Shown: piece after piece, positions 18,335 through 27,798 of the stretch
How positions within the stretch are numbered: position 1 is the stretch's first letter
Layout of the letters: every line of letters begins with the position of its first letter
DNA from: Planctomycetota bacterium
GTDB lineage: Bacteria > Planctomycetota > Planctomycetia > Planctomycetales > Planctomycetaceae
Direction: 5' to 3'
Assembly: GCA_003669615.1 (NCBI GenBank)
Contig: QWOO01000126.1
Coordinates: 1 to 32,634 of the forward strand
DNA: 32,634 bases
Translations under genes and position numbers: made by a program
Notes under the pieces: model-generated
Told to the model about the DNA's origin: nothing
Databases searched by the model: none
The model's input: only the letters and a program-made list of their open reading frames with translations

Positions 18335-19816
18335 TTACTTTTTTTCATCCAGTGCGAATCGACCCTGCTCCGCGGCCATCATCAGGACGAGGTAATCTAA
18401 TCGTGCAGCGTTCGCGATCTTAGCGAAGTTGATCCCGTCCATCGTATCCGTCGTCTTGTGGTAATGAGGATTGAAGCCACCGAACAGAAACGTGACAGGG
18501 ACCCCTTTCTCGGAAAACGAAGCATGGTCACTTCGCCCATCGACACGGTTTTCTTCGTCATACTCAAACACAAATCCTACGGACTCATTCGCCTTCCGAA
18601 CCATCTCGTGGAACGCGGCCGAATGATCCTGACTGCCCACCAGATGAATCGTATTCTCGTTTTCCGAAGCAGGCTCTGACGTCGACTCTTCGTTGCGGCC
18701 GATCATATCGATATTCAGCATGCAGATCATATCGCTCACCGGCTTCAGCGGATGGGCCACATAGTATTTTGAACCCAGCAGCCCGCGTTCTTCCGCACAA
18801 AATGCCATCAGCAGCACGCTGCGGCGGGGCTTCACGGGATTGGCATGAATCGCGCGTGCCAGCTGCAAGACTGCCGTTGAGCCCGAACCATTGTCATCTG
18901 CTCCGGGAAACAATTCCCCCCGCTGAAGGCCCAGATGATCCAGATGTGCGCCAACGCAGACATGTTCGTGCCGTACCGTTTCATCCGCGCCCGGATACCA
19001 GCTGACGACATTGGGAACATCCACACTTTCACGTTCAATCTTTAGCCGGCATTGAACCATCTGTGACGAACTGACAAGCACATTCTCAGTGGGAGCGTTA
19101 GCAGAGAAAAGATCGGCACGCGCGCCACACCGAGCCGCGAGAGCATTGGCCGCGGCCGTAGTGACCATCGCCACGGGAATGGAGCTGGGCGTCTTCTCGG
19201 ATTCGTTCACCGCTTCATTACGGACTCGACCATCATCCGCCACGATCAGCACACACGCCGGCTTGCCTCGCACGATGAACGCATCATCCCAGCGAATACG
19301 GTCGGCCGATTGAATAACCAGAAGGCGACCGGCAAACGTGCCCTCGGCAATCTCAGGACGATTGGTCGTGACCACTGCAAAAGTCACCGGAAGAGAAGCC
19401 TCAAAAGCGCCGGCGAAGTCGCTGATCCCAATCGCCGTTCCGCCGATGAATTCCTCGACGCCGACCTTGAATCCGCAGTCCGCCGGCTGAGTTGCCAACT
19501 TGATGAAGGGAACATTCTGAAACCAGGACCCATCTGCACCTGCCGGCTGAAATCCGTACGACTCGAGCTGCGTTGCGAACCAGCGGGCCGCTCGAAGATA
19601 TCCTTCCTGACCGGTCCCTCGACCCTGCATTTCACCTTCTACTAAAATCCGAAGCAGCTCTTGGGAATCTGATTCCCGAATAGTCTCGAATCCCACCAAA
19701 TACTCTGCCGGTACCGGCGTGGTGGCTACAAAATTTCCTTCGGCGGCAACCAGAGCTGCTGCGGAGGCCATAATACCGAACAATATGACCACGAAATTGA
19801 GTTGGGCTGAAAGCAC
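18335..19816 (-). CDS. M28 family zinc aminopeptidase, secreted
   Basis: Signal-like N-terminus; VCVGAHLDHLGLQRGELFPGADDNGSGSTAVLQLARAI; FCAEERGLLGSKYYV; MLNIDMIGRN; SDHASFSEKGVPVTFLFGG: M28 metal ligands in order. Confidence 0.93.
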   Translation of the reverse strand: MLSAQLNFVVILFGIMASAAALVAAEGNFVATTPVPAEYLVGFETIRESDSQELLRILVEGEMQGRGTGQEGYLRAARWFATQLESYGFQPAGADGSWFQNVPFIKLATQPADCGFKVGVEEFIGGTAIGISDFAGAFEASLPVTFAVVTTNRPEIAEGTFAGRLLVIQSADRIRWDDAFIVRGKPACVLIVADDGRVRNEAVNESEKTPSSIPVAMVTTAAANALAARCGARADLFSANAPTENVLVSSSQMVQCRLKIERESVDVPNVVSWYPGADETVRHEHVCVGAHLDHLGLQRGELFPGADDNGSGSTAVLQLARAIHANPVKPRRSVLLMAFCAEERGLLGSKYYVAHPLKPVSDMICMLNIDMIGRNEESTSEPASENENTIHLVGSQDHSAAFHEMVRKANESVGFVFEYDEENRVDGRSDHASFSEKGVPVTFLFGGFNPHYHKTTDTMDGINFAKIANAARLDYLVLMMAAEQGRFALDEKK

Positions 19817-20313
19817 AGCGATAGGTCCTGATCAAAACGGAAAGAACGGAGCCCTCCTGAACTGCTCTTTTATCGCTAACAAATCTAAACAGCCAGCGAA
19901 TCGAGTGTCGGTGATCGATTAACCTTTAATGACGCAGTTCGTCCATTCAAGGACGAAGAACGGCGAAGCAGACCATGACATTCGTCGGCCGAGATTTCCC
20001 GACACGCAACCGTGAGATCAGCTTTGATCCGCCGTATTCGTTGAAAATTGTTTTCAATTTGAGCCCAATATCTATGTTGAATTCCGAAAATCGGCCGGTG
20101 AATTCCAGCCCTCACAGATCGCCCAGACTTCTGCTTTCCTAAAAACTGTTGGGAAAACGGAGTTCTCAAGATCCGACAATACGCGCGTGCGTTCGCATCG
20201 GTTATCTTTCCAAACTCAATTTGATCCAGCCTGAGGCCGCTGAGCCATTCTTCAGCAGGCTTTTCTGACCACATACTCGATGGAATTCGCGAGATTTCTC
20301 GCGATCTGATCTT

Positions 20314-22416
20314 ATGGAAAATCGCAGACTCTTCTCATTTCTGCTGACGTCGCTGGCATTTTTGTATCTCTGGACGACTGTCATCGGCCCGAAATTCTTC
20401 CCGGAACCAAAAAAGAAGCCGGTTGCGGCCGCTCCAGAAGTGGTTCCGGCGGTGACCAGAGAGGGCGATGCTGTGCAGGCGATTGCTGCAGGCGACGCCG
20501 TCCCCGCAACCGATCTGATGATTCCGGAGTATCCGACGGAAGCCGTGACACTCGGGTCACTGGATCCCGAGAGCGGCTATGGCTTGAACGTGGAACTGAC
20601 CTCGGCCGGCGCGTCTGTAGCCGCGGTGTCGCTCACCGCTCCGCAATACAAGAATATGAAGGACAAAACGCAGGCGGCCCGCATCATCGGCAATAATCCG
20701 ACAGATGACCGAACATTGTCGATGGCCGTGCCGGCCGTCGACAAGCAACTGGCCAGCCGCAAGCTGACTCTGGAATCTGCGAACTGGAAGCTGGTTGAAA
20801 AGACGGAAACAGATTCCCTTGCCACAGCGGTTTTTGAGTACGACGCACCCGATGGAACTCTCCGCGTCCGCAAGACATTTTCACTACCGCGACTGAAAGC
20901 AACTTCGGCGGCTATCGCGCAGGCATGGCGGACAGATCCGACCATTTACACGCTGGCTGTCACTCTGGAGTTGATCAATCTGTCCGATACACCTCGGACA
21001 GTGGATTATGAGCTTCAGGGTCCTGTCGGTGTGTTGTTTGAAAACGAAGAACACTCTTCGAAGTATCGTGACATCCATATTGAATTTGTGGACGACACGA
21101 AGCCAGCGACTCTTGCGGCTGGGACGATCGATGGTTACTGCATTGTTCTTAACCGTGAACTTGCTCGGCTTTCCTCACCGCTTGAACAGCGCGCGATGCT
21201 GCGTGAAGATCACGAGTGGACCTCCGCTTTTCGATATGCGGGCGTTGACGTGCAGTTCTTTGCCGCGCTCGTGGCACCGCTTGACGATCGGTCTGAAGAA
21301 GAACGGCGCGACAGCAAATGGCTGGAACGCACCTACCCTGTGATGATCGCTCGAAATCCAAGAGCAGACGCCAAGACGCCGGATAAGACGTCGGATATCA
21401 GTGTGCGAATGGCTTCCCTGCCTGTGATTCTGAAGGCCAAAGGCGAGGGAGATTCCCTGACTCACAAGTATGCGTTCTTCGTTGGCCCCAAACGTCGCGA
21501 GCTGCTGGACCCAGCTCCACTGCAGGCCAGCCAGGTACTGAATTACGGGATGTTTGGTTTTGTCGCACGAGGAATGCATTATCTGCTGGACACGTTCTTC
21601 AGTCTCGGTCTGCCGTACTTTCTTGCCATTGTCTCGCTCACCGTGCTGGTGCGAGGATGTCTGTTTCCGATCTCCCGCAAGCAAGCCATCATGGCCGCTC
21701 GGCAGAAAGAGCTGCAGCCACAGCTGACCCTGTTGAAAGAAAAGTATGCCGACGACAAAGAAAAACTGGCAAGAGCTCAGATGGAACTGTGGCGAAAGAA
21801 TGGCATCAATCCGCTGAGCGGGTGCCTGCCTCTGTTCCTGCAACTGCCAATCTTTGTGGGCCTCTATACGGCATTGAATTCGGCTGTGGATCTTCGCCTG
21901 CAAAGCTTTTTGTGGGTCGATAATCTTGCCGCTCCTGACGCTCTGTTCCGGCTGCCGTTTTCACTGCCATTCGGACTGGGCCAGGATTTCAGCATTCTTC
22001 CGCTGTGCACAGTAGCCCTGTTCCTGACGCAACAGAAATTATTCATGCCACCGGCGCAGGATGAGCAGCAGGAAATGCAGTACAAGATGATGAATATGAT
22101 GACTGGCGTGATGGGCATTATGTTCTGGCATCAGCCGGCTGGCCTTTGTCTGTACTTCATCGCCTCCAGCCTCTGGAGTATCGCTGAACGAAAACTGCTG
22201 GGCACCGGCAAATTGACTCCTGCGACTCCCGCCGTTCAGGTCCTTGAACCAGATTCAAGCCCCGCAATAAAAGTGTCACGCAATGGATCCAGCACTGCAG
22301 TACCCGCTCCTGCTAAGCCAGCCGGTTTTCTGCAGCGACTTCTGGACGCCGCAGCAGACGCACAGAAGAATTCGGAACAGCAGCGTGAGAAAAACCACAA
22401 AGGCAAGAAGAAGTAA
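20314..22416 (+). CDS. yidC: Membrane protein insertase YidC/OxaA
   Basis: MENRRLFSFLLTSLAFLYLWTTVIGPKFFPEP; periplasmic P1 domain; YFLAIVSLTVLVRGCLFPISRKQAIMAARQKELQPQLTLLKEKYADDKEKLARAQMELWRKNGINPLSGCLPLFLQLPIFVGLYTALN; basic tail. Confidence 0.97.
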   Translation: MENRRLFSFLLTSLAFLYLWTTVIGPKFFPEPKKKPVAAAPEVVPAVTREGDAVQAIAAGDAVPATDLMIPEYPTEAVTLGSLDPESGYGLNVELTSAGASVAAVSLTAPQYKNMKDKTQAARIIGNNPTDDRTLSMAVPAVDKQLASRKLTLESANWKLVEKTETDSLATAVFEYDAPDGTLRVRKTFSLPRLKATSAAIAQAWRTDPTIYTLAVTLELINLSDTPRTVDYELQGPVGVLFENEEHSSKYRDIHIEFVDDTKPATLAAGTIDGYCIVLNRELARLSSPLEQRAMLREDHEWTSAFRYAGVDVQFFAALVAPLDDRSEEERRDSKWLERTYPVMIARNPRADAKTPDKTSDISVRMASLPVILKAKGEGDSLTHKYAFFVGPKRRELLDPAPLQASQVLNYGMFGFVARGMHYLLDTFFSLGLPYFLAIVSLTVLVRGCLFPISRKQAIMAARQKELQPQLTLLKEKYADDKEKLARAQMELWRKNGINPLSGCLPLFLQLPIFVGLYTALNSAVDLRLQSFLWVDNLAAPDALFRLPFSLPFGLGQDFSILPLCTVALFLTQQKLFMPPAQDEQQEMQYKMMNMMTGVMGIMFWHQPAGLCLYFIASSLWSIAERKLLGTGKLTPATPAVQVLEPDSSPAIKVSRNGSSTAVPAPAKPAGFLQRLLDAAADAQKNSEQQREKNHKGKKK

Positions 22417-22455
22417 GCATTCAGCTTCTTGAACATTCATCTTTGCCAGAAGACG

Positions 22456-22494
22456 AAAGGCCCGTTCCGCGAAAGCAGAACGAGCCTTTTTTAT
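22456..22494 (+). terminator. Rho-independent terminator after yidC
   Basis: aaaggcccgttc-cgcgaaagca-gaacgagccttttttatt; stem with one mismatch followed by a T-run. Confidence 0.85.
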
Positions 22495-22643
22495 TTCCTC
22501 GCTCGACCAGAAACGCGCGCTGTCGCATCAACGGTCGCTGCCCATGGATGGAAGATTGTTCCCGCATTCCAGGCGTTCCAGTCGGCAGGGCATTTTGACC
22601 AATAAAGGCTCACCAGGAAACCACCACTGATCCGCGAGATTCC

Positions 22644-23495
22644 TCAACGAACATGCGTGGCGTTGATGGCGGCCAGACAGTGCTTCTCAATGAACTCGAT
22701 GATCGGAGTGCTGTCATCAAGCCCATGCACATGCCCCACGCCCGGCTTGTTGATCAGGATGATTTCACCACCAAGTGCCTTATATCGATCCGCGATGACT
22801 TTTGTGTTCTCATCCCAGGGCACGACTTCATCGGCATCTCCATAGACATGCAGCAATGGAACGTGAGCCTCTGCCAGAGGCTTTAACAGGTCGATCGGGT
22901 TCAACAATTTAGCAAACAGTTCTTCTTCTGTCGCGACTCCATAGACGGCCAGCAATTTCCGAACTTCGTCGGGACTGCCGACGCCGTGGCCTTTACCCAT
23001 CGGCCAGCTCTTCACATCACACACGGGCGCGTCACCATAGATGCACGCCACTTTAGCCGGGTTTTGAGCGGCCCAGTTGTAACAATAGAGTCCGCCGCGA
23101 CTAGTACCGGTCAACGCGGCCTTTTTGGCGAAGCCATGTTTCGAAGTCAGCGTTTCATAAACCTGATCCCAATGAGCGACAGCAGTCGGGCTGCCGAACT
23201 GATCCGAGATCTGAGTGTAGACAATGTGAAAACCCTTCTGCAGAAGAGCGATATCCGGGGCAGGCTTGTGACCAAAAAACTCTCCGTGCCAGAACCAGGG
23301 TTTACCCTTCGCCGCGACCTTTGGAGTGACTACCAGAACGGGACGATTACCAATTTCAAAGTCGAACCTGGCAAATCCGTTCCATTCACTTTCCTTTCCC
23401 ACAAAACGCTCGTCCGCGACGACGCAGTTCGAACAAACGAAAAACAGAGAAGTCACACAGACGAAGAGACGCATCAAAAGATTCATATCGACCAT
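22644..23495 (-). CDS. Secreted alpha/beta hydrolase
   Basis: Signal peptide MNLLMRLFVCVTSLFFVCSNCVVA; nucleophile elbow LTGTSRGGLYCYNWA; VPLLHVYGDADEVVPWDENTKV; HVHGLDDSTPIIEFI. Confidence 0.8.
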   Translation of the reverse strand: MVDMNLLMRLFVCVTSLFFVCSNCVVADERFVGKESEWNGFARFDFEIGNRPVLVVTPKVAAKGKPWFWHGEFFGHKPAPDIALLQKGFHIVYTQISDQFGSPTAVAHWDQVYETLTSKHGFAKKAALTGTSRGGLYCYNWAAQNPAKVACIYGDAPVCDVKSWPMGKGHGVGSPDEVRKLLAVYGVATEEELFAKLLNPIDLLKPLAEAHVPLLHVYGDADEVVPWDENTKVIADRYKALGGEIILINKPGVGHVHGLDDSTPIIEFIEKHCLAAINATHVR

Positions 23496-23765
23496 TTCCT
23501 GTTTAATTTAGAACGCCTGACAACATCGGCACCAGCTCCCGGCCAGTCCGAAAGGCCCCCGGAAAAGTAGCTCGGAGCTTGCCTGTCCGGCTTCTGTCAG
23601 AGCCGCCTACGACGGCAAGACCAGTGAAGGCTGATCGGAAAGAGTAACCTCACGCAGTTGATTTGCGGACTCAATCCGTGCAAGTTTTTTCTCGTGACAT
23701 CAGACTCATGAACGCCCGGATTGATTGCGAATGCTCGTGCGACTTTGAAGCGAAGAGCTTTACGC

Positions 23766-23797
23766 AAAAAGGCCGATGTCTTTTAAGACATCGGCCT
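23766..23797 (-). terminator. Rho-independent terminator for the minus-strand thioredoxin-like gene
   Basis: aggccgatgtctt-tt-aagacatcggcct perfect stem; on the minus strand followed by TTTTT. Confidence 0.88.
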
Positions 23798-23865
23798 GAG
23801 CATTGCATCGCAACGATTGTGAGAACTGAAACAACTTTGCCCATCATTTGACGGGCACTTCGTCG

Positions 23866-25314
23866 TTACTTGCCAGCCTTTTCTTCTTTCAGTTCTTCCA
23901 AAAATCCTGCGATCTCTTCTTTAGCATCATCCGACGCTTCGTCCAGATGTGCAGCAGCTTCTGTCTGCAGCTCGATGGCACGGTCCAGATCACCCTGCAA
24001 ATGCACAAGGTGAGCCAGGGTATCCAGCAGCATGCTGTTTTTAGGTTCTGCTTTTACAGCCTTTTCTGCCGCTGCCATTGCGGCTTTCGTCAAAGGTTCT
24101 GACAGGTCTTTTTTGTTATCTTTTGCTAACTCATAGATGCCCCACGCCAGCTGATTCAACATTTCAGGAGTTGTCTCTTCAGCACCAGAAATTTCAGTTA
24201 GCAGTTTGGCAGCGTCATCATGCATGTCAGCGGAAAGCATCGCGTTGAGTTTGGCCAGCACAAGCTGCTGCTTCTCAGCCGGAGCTGCTGTTGCCATCAG
24301 CGCATCCAGATCAGCCAGGCCTTCTTTTGTTTCTCCCGCCTGAATCTTCTGCATCGCAAAAGTTGCCTTCAGACGGAACTCCAGCTGGCTGTACATCGCC
24401 TGAGTTTCTGCATCACCTTCCGCGGCTTGCTTAGCTGCTGCCAGAACTTCCAAAGCTCCCTCCGCATCACCTCTCTGCATTTTGGTTCGCAGCTTCGTCA
24501 TGACGAGATCACGTTCCTGCTCCTTGCGAAACTCTTCCAGAAAGGCATCTCGATCCCACTCATCGCTCACGATTTTTTCCAGTGGCATGTCCATGCTCAT
24601 CGGATGGCCAATCCATTCGATCAACCCCGACTTGCCCACGATAAACGATGTGGGAATCCCATTCTGCCCGGAAGCTTCCATGTAGTCGGCCTTCACGGAT
24701 CCATCCGGATCGGTCGTGAGACAGTAGGCGCTCGTGAGTTTGGCATAGGTCACAGGCTTTGCCGCAGTCTTATTGTCGGCATCGCCTTCCGAATCTTCTT
24801 TAGCGGCTTTCGGTCCCTTTGCGCCGCGAACCGGTCGTTTCAGAAACCCCTGGACAACCTCCAGCTCTTCATCACTAATGCTGATAATCTGGACGCCTTT
24901 CTCGGCATAGCTATTCTGAATCTCAGCAAGGTGAGGCATGCTGGAAACGCATGGCCCGCACCATGTCGCCCAGAATTCTACGACGTAGACCTTACCTTCT
25001 TCGAAATCTTCGACAGGTTTGAATTTTCCCTGACCATCGCTGATCCAGTGCTCAATACTAATCGCCGGAGCCTTGGAACCGACGGTCAAACTCGGGGCTT
25101 CGGCGCCGTCCGCCGACTCTGTTTCTTCTGCCGGGTCAGCAGCCACTTTTTCCTGTGCCGACAAAGGAAGACTGCCGCCAGCAAGCAGGGCGATGACTAC
25201 AAGCCCACGCATTCCATTCAACCAAGACTTTGACACGATGCTCTTCCTTACAAAACGAGCTTGCAAAAACCGCCTGTTGATTCCCCGATCGCCTGTGCAG
25301 CCGGAGCCCGGCAA
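23866..25314 (-). CDS. TlpA-like thioredoxin family protein with C-terminal TPR-like region
   Basis: VYVVEFWATWCGPCVSSMPHLAEIQNSYAEKGVQIISISDE; IPTSFIVGKSGLIEWIGHP; helical repeats ...LNQLAWGIYELAKDN...AEKAVKAEPKNSMLLDTLAHLVHLQGDLDRAIELQTEA. True start may be downstream of 25314, near the MRGLVVIALLAGG signal peptide. Confidence 0.88.
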   Translation of the reverse strand: MPGSGCTGDRGINRRFLQARFVRKSIVSKSWLNGMRGLVVIALLAGGSLPLSAQEKVAADPAEETESADGAEAPSLTVGSKAPAISIEHWISDGQGKFKPVEDFEEGKVYVVEFWATWCGPCVSSMPHLAEIQNSYAEKGVQIISISDEELEVVQGFLKRPVRGAKGPKAAKEDSEGDADNKTAAKPVTYAKLTSAYCLTTDPDGSVKADYMEASGQNGIPTSFIVGKSGLIEWIGHPMSMDMPLEKIVSDEWDRDAFLEEFRKEQERDLVMTKLRTKMQRGDAEGALEVLAAAKQAAEGDAETQAMYSQLEFRLKATFAMQKIQAGETKEGLADLDALMATAAPAEKQQLVLAKLNAMLSADMHDDAAKLLTEISGAEETTPEMLNQLAWGIYELAKDNKKDLSEPLTKAAMAAAEKAVKAEPKNSMLLDTLAHLVHLQGDLDRAIELQTEAAAHLDEASDDAKEEIAGFLEELKEEKAGK

Positions 25315-25471
25315 TGTTCTCTATCGGGACGTTATCAGATCTTTGCTTTCTGAGCAAAATTTCCTCTCTGCTGCGGGAAAACACGGTTCCCCCTTAATAT
25401 TCCCTAAATAGAGTGCGTTAGAGACCTGAAAAATCTGATCCGATTTCGCTCGTTGGCCTTCCGGAACACCG

Positions 25472-26040
25472 TTGCTGATGAAAACCCTTTCCGTCGTTCA
25501 CCGCGCTGTGTTATTCCTTCTGTCTTGTCTGGCAGCGACGCAGACTCAGCCGCTCTCGGCGCAGGTCATTGTGGCTCATCGCGGCGCGTCTCAGGATGCT
25601 CCGGAAAATACGATCGCCGCCTTCAAAGAAGCATGGGCTCAAAATGCGGATGGCATCGAAGGCGACTTCTATGTGACGAAAGATCAGCAGATTGTCTGCA
25701 TCCATGACGCGAACACTGAACGCACTGCCGGCCGTAAATTGGAAGTCGCTAATTCAACACTGGCTGACAAGACAAGCAGTCGGGGGCATGGCATCCGACT
25801 GTAATGGAAGTTTCGGCAACGCTGAAAATCACAAAAGCTGACGGGTTAGGGACGCAGGGGAATCGAGAGATTGTTACGGATACGTTCGTTGATTTTCTGA
25901 AGCAGCAGGGAATGAAAGAGTTTCATGTCTGGACGGTCGATATACCGGCCGACGCTCGCTACTTTCAAACTCTGGGCGCGATCGGTATCACTACAAATCG
26001 CCCAGCCTTCATTCGTTCTGCAATAATCGAAGCGAAGTAG
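25472..26040 (+). pseudogene. Glycerophosphodiester phosphodiesterase (GDPD) remnant with internal deletion/frameshift
   Basis: N-terminal [72 protein letters not shown] in one frame; C-terminal GDPD KADGLGTQGNREIVTDTFVDFLKQQGMKEFHVWTVDIPADARYFQTLGAIGITTNRPAFI in another; the middle of the TIM barrel is absent. Confidence 0.85.
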
Positions 26041-26055
26041 CCTTTGATCGCGTGA

Positions 26056-26862
26056 TCATTCAATGACAATACCAGACACGTCCGGAGGGTCCGGATATTT
26101 GGGTGCCATCTTCTTCAGCGTATCGGCAATCACGCTGGCGACTACCAAATCCCGGTACCAGTTCTGATCGGCAGGAACCACATACCACGGCGAGTTCTCT
26201 GTCGAACACTTTTCCATCATGTCTTCAAACGCTGCTCGATAGTCGTCCCAGTATTTGCGCTTTTCCAAATCTGCCGGATCAAACTTCCAGCGCTTTTCCG
26301 GAATCTGAATCCGCTCTTCAAATCGCTGCTTCTGTTCATTCTTCGAGATGTGCAGAAAGAATTTCAAAATCGTGGTGCCCGAAGCGGTCAAAACTTCTTC
26401 GAAAGCGTTGATCTGTTTGTACCGAGGTTTCCATACGCCTTCAGGAACCAGCTTGTGAACTCGCACGACCAGCACGTCTTCATAATGCGATCGATTGAAA
26501 ACTCCGATCTTTCCAGACGGAGGAACCGCCTTATGAATCCTCCACAGATAGTCGCGAGACAGCTCTTCGGCACTCGGCTTTCTAAAAGAAGTCACTTCAA
26601 CCCACTGAGGATTAGCTCCTTCGAACACAGACCGGATGGTTCCATCTTTGCCGCCACCGTCCATCGCCTGAAACACAATCAATAATTTCTGACGTCCTTC
26701 AGCGAACAGTTTCTCACCCAGTTCCACGATCTCAGTTCGACGCTCGTGAAACTCATTCTCCAACTGGCTGGGATTCGAAACCAGATCCTTCCCATCCGAC
26801 TCCAGTTTTCGCAGGTCGACTTTCTGTCCGGGGGCGATTCGGTGTTCATCAAAGTTGGGCAT
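26056..26862 (-). CDS. Polyphosphate kinase 2 family protein (PPK2)
   Basis: KLLIVFQAMDGGGKDGTIRSVFEGANPQWVEVTSFRKPSAEELSRDYLWRIHKAVPPSGKIGVFNRSHYEDVLVVRVHKLVP; RFEERIQIPEKRWKFDPADLEKRKYWDDYRAAFEDM; WYVVPADQNWYRDLVVASVI. Confidence 0.95.
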   Translation of the reverse strand: MPNFDEHRIAPGQKVDLRKLESDGKDLVSNPSQLENEFHERRTEIVELGEKLFAEGRQKLLIVFQAMDGGGKDGTIRSVFEGANPQWVEVTSFRKPSAEELSRDYLWRIHKAVPPSGKIGVFNRSHYEDVLVVRVHKLVPEGVWKPRYKQINAFEEVLTASGTTILKFFLHISKNEQKQRFEERIQIPEKRWKFDPADLEKRKYWDDYRAAFEDMMEKCSTENSPWYVVPADQNWYRDLVVASVIADTLKKMAPKYPDPPDVSGIVIE

Positions 26863-26934
26863 TTCAAATCCATGGCGTAGTTTGGGATGGAAACGAAACG
26901 GTAATGAATTCGGCAGGGCAGCGAAGCATATGTA

Positions 26935-27312
26935 TCAGGGTGTCAACATCAGGCTGACAAAGACAACCGAGAACACGGCGAGCAGCATCAACGCAGACAA
27001 GAGAGTGCCCACGATGGCTTCAAATTTCGAGCGACCTGGAATCAGATAGCCGGTGAGACAAAGTATCAGTGAAACCAGATTCAACAAACCCGCACTTCCA
27101 CCGGCAATCAGCAGTTGAGTCAGTGCTGGCGAATTCGTGGTGAGGCCTTCCAGCTCCTGGCGATTGTCTGGCAGTTCGCTCAATAGAAAGAAGAGTACCC
27201 CGTACAAAAGGGCGGCAATGAAACCAAATACAATGCCGGCCCACGCCACAATGTTCGCAGGCTCCGACACCTCGGTCGATAGTGGCAACTCGAGTTCTCG
27301 GTCAGCAGCCAT
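26935..27312 (-). CDS. Small membrane protein, function unknown
   Basis: 125 aa, about 3 predicted TM segments (NIVAWAGIVFGFIAALLYGVLFFLL; LLIAGGSAGLLNLVSLILCLTGYLI; IVGTLLSALMLLAVFSVVFVSLML). Confidence 0.6.
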   Translation of the reverse strand: MAADRELELPLSTEVSEPANIVAWAGIVFGFIAALLYGVLFFLLSELPDNRQELEGLTTNSPALTQLLIAGGSAGLLNLVSLILCLTGYLIPGRSKFEAIVGTLLSALMLLAVFSVVFVSLMLTP

Positions 27313-27342
27313 ATCCCGCCTTCCGCGTCTTTAACTCTGACA

Positions 27343-27798
27343 TCACGGGCCACTCATGGCCCGCAGGCCCTGCATAAAGACAACCGCTGACGCTAAAACG
27401 CCGACAAAAAACGACAACACGAAACCTGCGACAGCGAGTACTCTGGGAGATCTTCTCAATCCAAAAAACAAACACACAAACAGTGACACAAACGTTAATG
27501 TCAGGCTGATTCCCAACAGCCCTACGATCAACCACGACATCGGAGAATCAGAATCCAGTCGAGCCACCTTACCGGCAGCACTCAGATACCACACGAGCAT
27601 AATCCACGCCGTGTGCCCCAGCAGCTGCAACACGCTCAGAAGAAACCCGACAAAGCCCGGCCTGTTCGACAAAAGGTCTTTGACGACATCCTGCACAGAC
27701 GGCTGGTCTTCAGCATCCCTTTTTCGAGCCTGCTGGACATCACGAGAAACAGGTGAGCTCGTCCTTCGCTGCGTCTTCTTCTGCTTCTTGCGAGCCAC
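27343..27798 (-). CDS. Small membrane protein with basic N-terminus, function unknown
   Basis: MARKKQKKTQRRTSS... then three hydrophobic segments; GTG start overlaps the upstream gene's TAG by 1 nt (TAGTG). Confidence 0.65.
   Translation of the reverse strand: MARKKQKKTQRRTSSPVSRDVQQARKRDAEDQPSVQDVVKDLLSNRPGFVGFLLSVLQLLGHTAWIMLVWYLSAAGKVARLDSDSPMSWLIVGLLGISLTLTFVSLFVCLFFGLRRSPRVLAVAGFVLSFFVGVLASAVVFMQGLRAMSGP

Noticed and set aside
19885-20274. 129-aa minus ORF between the M28 peptidase and yidC
   Set aside because: No recognisable domain, ordinary intergenic position and no supporting signals; left as intergenic.
21175-21903. 242-aa minus ORF inside yidC
   Set aside because: Antisense to a strongly conserved gene; Gln/His-rich shadow translation.
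24220-25233. 337-aa plus-strand ORF antisense to the TlpA-like gene
   Set aside because: The minus frame has WCGPC and repeat motifs; the plus frame lacks coherent features.
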